From Bacteroidales bacterium (GTDB taxonomy: Bacteria; Bacteroidota; Bacteroidia; Bacteroidales; UBA932), in NCBI GenBank assembly GCA_017548445.1, contig JAFYZZ010000030.1, forward strand, positions 1 through 7,839: a stretch of 7,839 nt of DNA, read 5' to 3'. This document shows, in pieces, positions 5,385 through 7,839 of this stretch. The notes under the pieces are model-generated. The model was not told where the DNA came from. It saw only the letters and a list, made by a program, of their open reading frames with translations, and did not search any database. A program made the translations under genes and the position numbers. Each line of letters starts with the position of its first letter. Within the stretch, counting starts at the first letter, position 1.

Positions 5385-6416
5385 CTATACCCAAAGGTCC
5401 GCCAGGTCCAGGACCAGGCGTTCGGTCTTGTCCCAGCCCAGGCAGGGGTCGGTGATGGACTTGCCGTAAATGCCTTCGCCGGGCTTCTGGCAGCCGTCCA
5501 CGAGATAGGATTCGATCATCAGGCCCTTTACCAGCGAATGGATCTCGTCGCTGTGCCGGGTGCTGTGCAGCACCTCCTTGGCGATGCGCACCTGCTCATC
5601 GTAACGTTTGCCGGAATTGCAGTGGTTCGTATCCACCAGCACGGCCGGATTCTCCAGGCCGCTCTCCCGGTACAGGTCAAACAGATGGGAAAGATCCTCG
5701 AAATGGTAATTGGGATGCATAATGCCGTGCGAATCCAGATAACCGCGCAGGATGGCGTGCGCATACGGATTCCCCTGGCTCTCCACCTCCCAGTTGCGAT
5801 AGATGAAGGTATGGCTGCCCTGCGCCGCCCGGATGGCGTTCATCATCACGGAGAGGTTGCCTCCGGTCGGATTCTTCATCCCCACGGGCACGTCCAGGCC
5901 GCTGGCGGTCAGCCGATGCTGCTGGTCCTCCACGGAACGGGCACCCACGGCCACGTAGGAGAGGAGGTCGTCCACGAAACGATGATGCTCCGGATAGAGC
6001 ATCTCGTCGGCACAGGAGAACCCCGACTCATTGATGGCCCGCATATGCAGCTTGCGGATGGAAATCAGACCCTTGAGCATATCCGACTGTCCCTGCGGGT
6101 TGGGCTGGTGCAGCATTCCCTTGTAGCCCGCACCGGTGGTACGCGGCTTGTTGGTATAGATCCGCGGCACGATCACGATCTTGTCCTTCACCTTTTCCTG
6201 CAGGCCGCGCAGACGCGAGATGTACTCGATGACCGCATCCTCGCGGTCGGCCGAACAGGGCCCGATCACGAGCAGGAGCTTGTCGCTCTCCCCGGAGAAC
6301 ACCTTCCGGATCTGCCTGTCGTTCTCCTGCTTGGCAAGCGCCCCCTCGGACGAGATGGGATACATCTCCTTAACCTCCTTGGGGATCAGCAGCTTGCGCT
6401 TGAAAATCATATTCAT
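5385..6416 (-). CDS. 3-deoxy-7-phosphoheptulonate (DAHP) synthase, class I
   Basis: A 343-residue class I DAHP synthase of the E. coli AroF/AroG/AroH type. It condenses phosphoenolpyruvate and erythrose 4-phosphate in the first step of the shikimate pathway. The metal ligands are in place: C54 in GPCSADR, H265 in DTNHCNSGKR, E302 in IESYLVDG and D323 in ITDPCLGW. PRTTGAGYKG (91-100) and GMKNPTGGN (179-187) carry the phosphate- and PEP-binding lysines K99 and K181. The N-terminal ~45 residues resemble the segment that in E. coli paralogues takes part in feedback inhibition, so allosteric control is plausible; the effector cannot be told. No chorismate mutase domain is fused. The ATG at 6416 follows the tyrA stop by 6 nt with GGAAA just upstream; a second ATG two codons in is possible. 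It is the last gene of the aroC-tyrA operon. The symbol is left open because aroF, aroG and aroH differ by effector. Confidence 0.95.
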   Translation of the reverse strand: MNMIFKRKLLIPKEVKEMYPISSEGALAKQENDRQIRKVFSGESDKLLLVIGPCSADREDAVIEYISRLRGLQEKVKDKIVIVPRIYTNKPRTTGAGYKGMLHQPNPQGQSDMLKGLISIRKLHMRAINESGFSCADEMLYPEHHRFVDDLLSYVAVGARSVEDQQHRLTASGLDVPVGMKNPTGGNLSVMMNAIRAAQGSHTFIYRNWEVESQGNPYAHAILRGYLDSHGIMHPNYHFEDLSHLFDLYRESGLENPAVLVDTNHCNSGKRYDEQVRIAKEVLHSTRHSDEIHSLVKGLMIESYLVDGCQKPGEGIYGKSITDPCLGWDKTERLVLDLADLWV

Positions 6417-6422
6417 AGTTTC

Positions 6423-7286
6423 CTACTTTTTATCGAAAAAAGACCGTCTGTACGTGGACAGGCGCATCATCTCCTTCATCATTTCTTCATCCCCCGCATT
6501 CAGCGCGTCGCGCAGTTGGGTGAACTTGTCCAGGAACAGGTCCATCTGCTTCAGCAGCTCGTCCCGGTTGTCCAGGAAGAGTTCCGTCCACATATTCTCG
6601 TTGATGCGCGCGATGCGCGTGAGGTCGCGGAACGAGTCTCCCGTATATTCCGCCAGGTGCTCGGAATCCTTGCAGTCCATCAGCACCACGGCGATGCAGT
6701 GCGTGAGCTGCGACAGGAAGCCGATCATCTCGTCGTGCGCCTCGATCGACAGCACGGCGATGTGCCGGAAGCCCAGGATGCAGCCCAGCGTGCGCACCAG
6801 CTCGACTCCCTCCGGCGTGTTCCGCTCCGTGGGCGTGATGATGAAGTTGGCGTCTGCAAACACTTTGCAGTCGGCATATTCCACGCCCGAGCGCTCGCGT
6901 CCCGCCATCGGATGCGCTGGCACGAACTCCACGTCCGGGCGCAGCATTCCCTGCACCGCCGGGACCACCGCCCGCTTGACGCCGGTCACGTCCGTAATCA
7001 CGGCACCCGGCTGGAAAAAGTCCTGATACTGGCGGACCCACTCCACGAAAGCCTTGGGATACAAGGCGAAGACCACGAGGTCGAACTGCGAGACATACTC
7101 GCGCGTGACGGCCGTCTGCCCGTGCGCGATGAAGCCGTGCTCCAGGGCATAATCTATCGTGGACTGGCGCCGGGCCAGCGCACCCACCTCGAAACCCAGC
7201 GAACTGAGTTTCTGGGCGTACGAGCCGCCGATCATACCCAGGCCCACGATGAGCACCCGCCGGTAATTGATGAATCCTTTCGTCAT
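6423..7286 (-). CDS. tyrA: Prephenate/arogenate dehydrogenase
   Basis: A 287-residue TyrA-family enzyme that oxidatively decarboxylates prephenate (or arogenate) in tyrosine synthesis. The N-terminal Rossmann domain shows VLIVGLGMIGGSYA (11-24). AHPMAGRERSGVEYAD (124-139) holds the likely catalytic H125, and LTHCIA (195-199 region) holds a second conserved His, H196. GDSFRDLTRIA (216-226) holds the arginine that binds the substrate carboxylate. The helical C-terminal half completes the family's usual length; there is no ACT or chorismate mutase domain. After the second Rossmann strand the sequence is ALARRQS (36-42), with two arginines where NAD-dependent enzymes usually have an acidic residue, so NADP may be preferred. 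The ATG at 7286 overlaps the aroC stop as ATGA. The frame runs 279 nt further upstream, but that part is chorismate synthase read in another frame. Prephenate versus arogenate cannot be decided here. Confidence 0.93.
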   Translation of the reverse strand: MTKGFINYRRVLIVGLGMIGGSYAQKLSSLGFEVGALARRQSTIDYALEHGFIAHGQTAVTREYVSQFDLVVFALYPKAFVEWVRQYQDFFQPGAVITDVTGVKRAVVPAVQGMLRPDVEFVPAHPMAGRERSGVEYADCKVFADANFIITPTERNTPEGVELVRTLGCILGFRHIAVLSIEAHDEMIGFLSQLTHCIAVVLMDCKDSEHLAEYTGDSFRDLTRIARINENMWTELFLDNRDELLKQMDLFLDKFTQLRDALNAGDEEMMKEMMRLSTYRRSFFDKK

Positions 7287-7839
7287 TCCGCCATCAGATA
7301 ATCGGTGCCGAAGCGCAGCGCGAGCTGGTCGCACAACACCACGGACACCAGGGCCGTCACCACAGGGCAGATCCGCCGGACGATGGCCGGATCGTGCCGC
7401 CCGGCAAGGGCGAGTTCCACATCTTTTCCTTCCACGAAATCCACCGTCCGCTGCGGCCGGCTGATGGACGGCGTGGGCTTGACGGCCATATTGAAGATGA
7501 CGGGCATCCCGTTGGAGATGCCTCCGTTGATACCGCCGTTGCGGTTGGTCGCCGTGACCACGCACCCGTCCTGCATCCGGAAGGGATCGTTGGCCTGCGA
7601 GCCGCGCAGGGCGGACAGGCCGAAGCCGTCGCCGAACTCGACGCCCTTGATGCCGCCGACGGCGAACACCGCGCGGGCGAGCACCCCTTCCAGCGAGTCG
7701 AACCAGGGTTCGCCCAAGCCCGCGGGCAAGCCGCAGATGCCGGTCTGGATGACGCCGCCCACCGAGTCGCCGTCCGCCTTCGCGGCCAGCACGGCCGCCT
7801 CGGCCTGCGCTTCCAGGTCGAGGATCAACGGGAAGCGGC
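7283..7839 (-). CDS. aroC: Chorismate synthase, C-terminal part
   Basis: The last 184 or so residues of chorismate synthase, which removes phosphate from 5-enolpyruvylshikimate 3-phosphate to make chorismate using reduced FMN. The gene enters from the right edge, so its start and N-terminal half are not visible. Recognisable family stretches are GDSVGGVIQTGICGLPAGLG, GVEFGDGFG followed by LRGSQANDPF, NRNGGINGGISNGMP, AVKPTPSISRPQRTVDF and GRHDPAIVRR. The ending after GRHDP reads CPVVTALVSVV, where most family members have a glutamate (VVEAM or similar) in place of the threonine. Its TGA shares bases with the tyrA ATG (ATGA), which suggests translational coupling. Chorismate made here feeds, through chorismate mutase encoded elsewhere, into the TyrA reaction. 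Confidence 0.95.
   Translation of the reverse strand, partial: RFPLILDLEAQAEAAVLAAKADGDSVGGVIQTGICGLPAGLGEPWFDSLEGVLARAVFAVGGIKGVEFGDGFGLSALRGSQANDPFRMQDGCVVTATNRNGGINGGISNGMPVIFNMAVKPTPSISRPQRTVDFVEGKDVELALAGRHDPAIVRRICPVVTALVSVVLCDQLALRFGTDYLMAE

Noticed and set aside
5538..7301. 587-codon open frame on the + strand opposite the DAHP synthase and tyrA genes
   Set aside because: It is antisense to two complete enzymes with all key motifs. It is His/Arg/Leu/Val-rich with no domain and is a by-product of GC-rich codon use.
7287..7565. 93-residue upstream extension of tyrA
   Set aside because: It is chorismate synthase read out of frame. The Rossmann motif begins just after the ATG at 7286.

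Overview
The window comes from a GC-rich member of the Bacteroidota, most likely an uncultured gut or rumen Bacteroidales. Three things point there. The clearest promoters match the Bacteroidota -7 box TAnnTTTG. Start codons follow A/T-rich leaders with no strong Shine-Dalgarno. Several products (a DUF4251 lipoprotein, the short PlsC-like acyltransferase, the aminotransferase subtype) resemble Bacteroidota families. The taxonomic call is inferred from these traits, not from a marker gene.

Left part (1-4029, + strand): the 3' end of a CE1-type esterase with a Gly/Ala/Pro-rich insertion runs in from the left edge and ends at a strong intrinsic terminator. A promoter embedded in and just after that terminator starts a tight three-gene operon: a class I/II PLP aminotransferase, a short PlsC-like acyltransferase 2 nt later, and a long-chain acyl-CoA/acyl-ACP synthetase whose ATG overlaps the preceding TGA. 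The last two together have the domain order of the fused enterobacterial Aas protein, so they may activate fatty acids and load them onto lysophospholipid.

Middle (4030-5384): a DUF4251 lipoprotein gene (- strand) converges on the synthetase with only 6 bp between stop codons. It is divergent from a small secreted protein of unknown function (+ strand). The 259-bp divergent region holds a - strand promoter and three copies of the palindrome TTCGNCGAA spaced exactly 21 bp apart, with an A-rich leader ahead of the secreted protein. After the secreted protein come a bidirectional terminator and a long imperfect hairpin.

Right part (5385-7839, - strand): an aromatic amino acid operon read right to left: chorismate synthase (aroC, cut by the window edge), prephenate/arogenate dehydrogenase (tyrA, 4-nt ATGA overlap) and class I DAHP synthase (6-nt gap). 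It joins the entry step of the shikimate pathway, its last step and the tyrosine branch. The aminotransferase in the left operon could carry out the final transamination, but its substrate is not shown by sequence alone.

Most of the window is ordinary metabolism. The least explained parts are the 21-bp phased repeat array, the secreted Arg-tailed protein and the long hairpin downstream of the DAHP synthase gene. I see no mobile element, CRISPR array, tRNA or rRNA.
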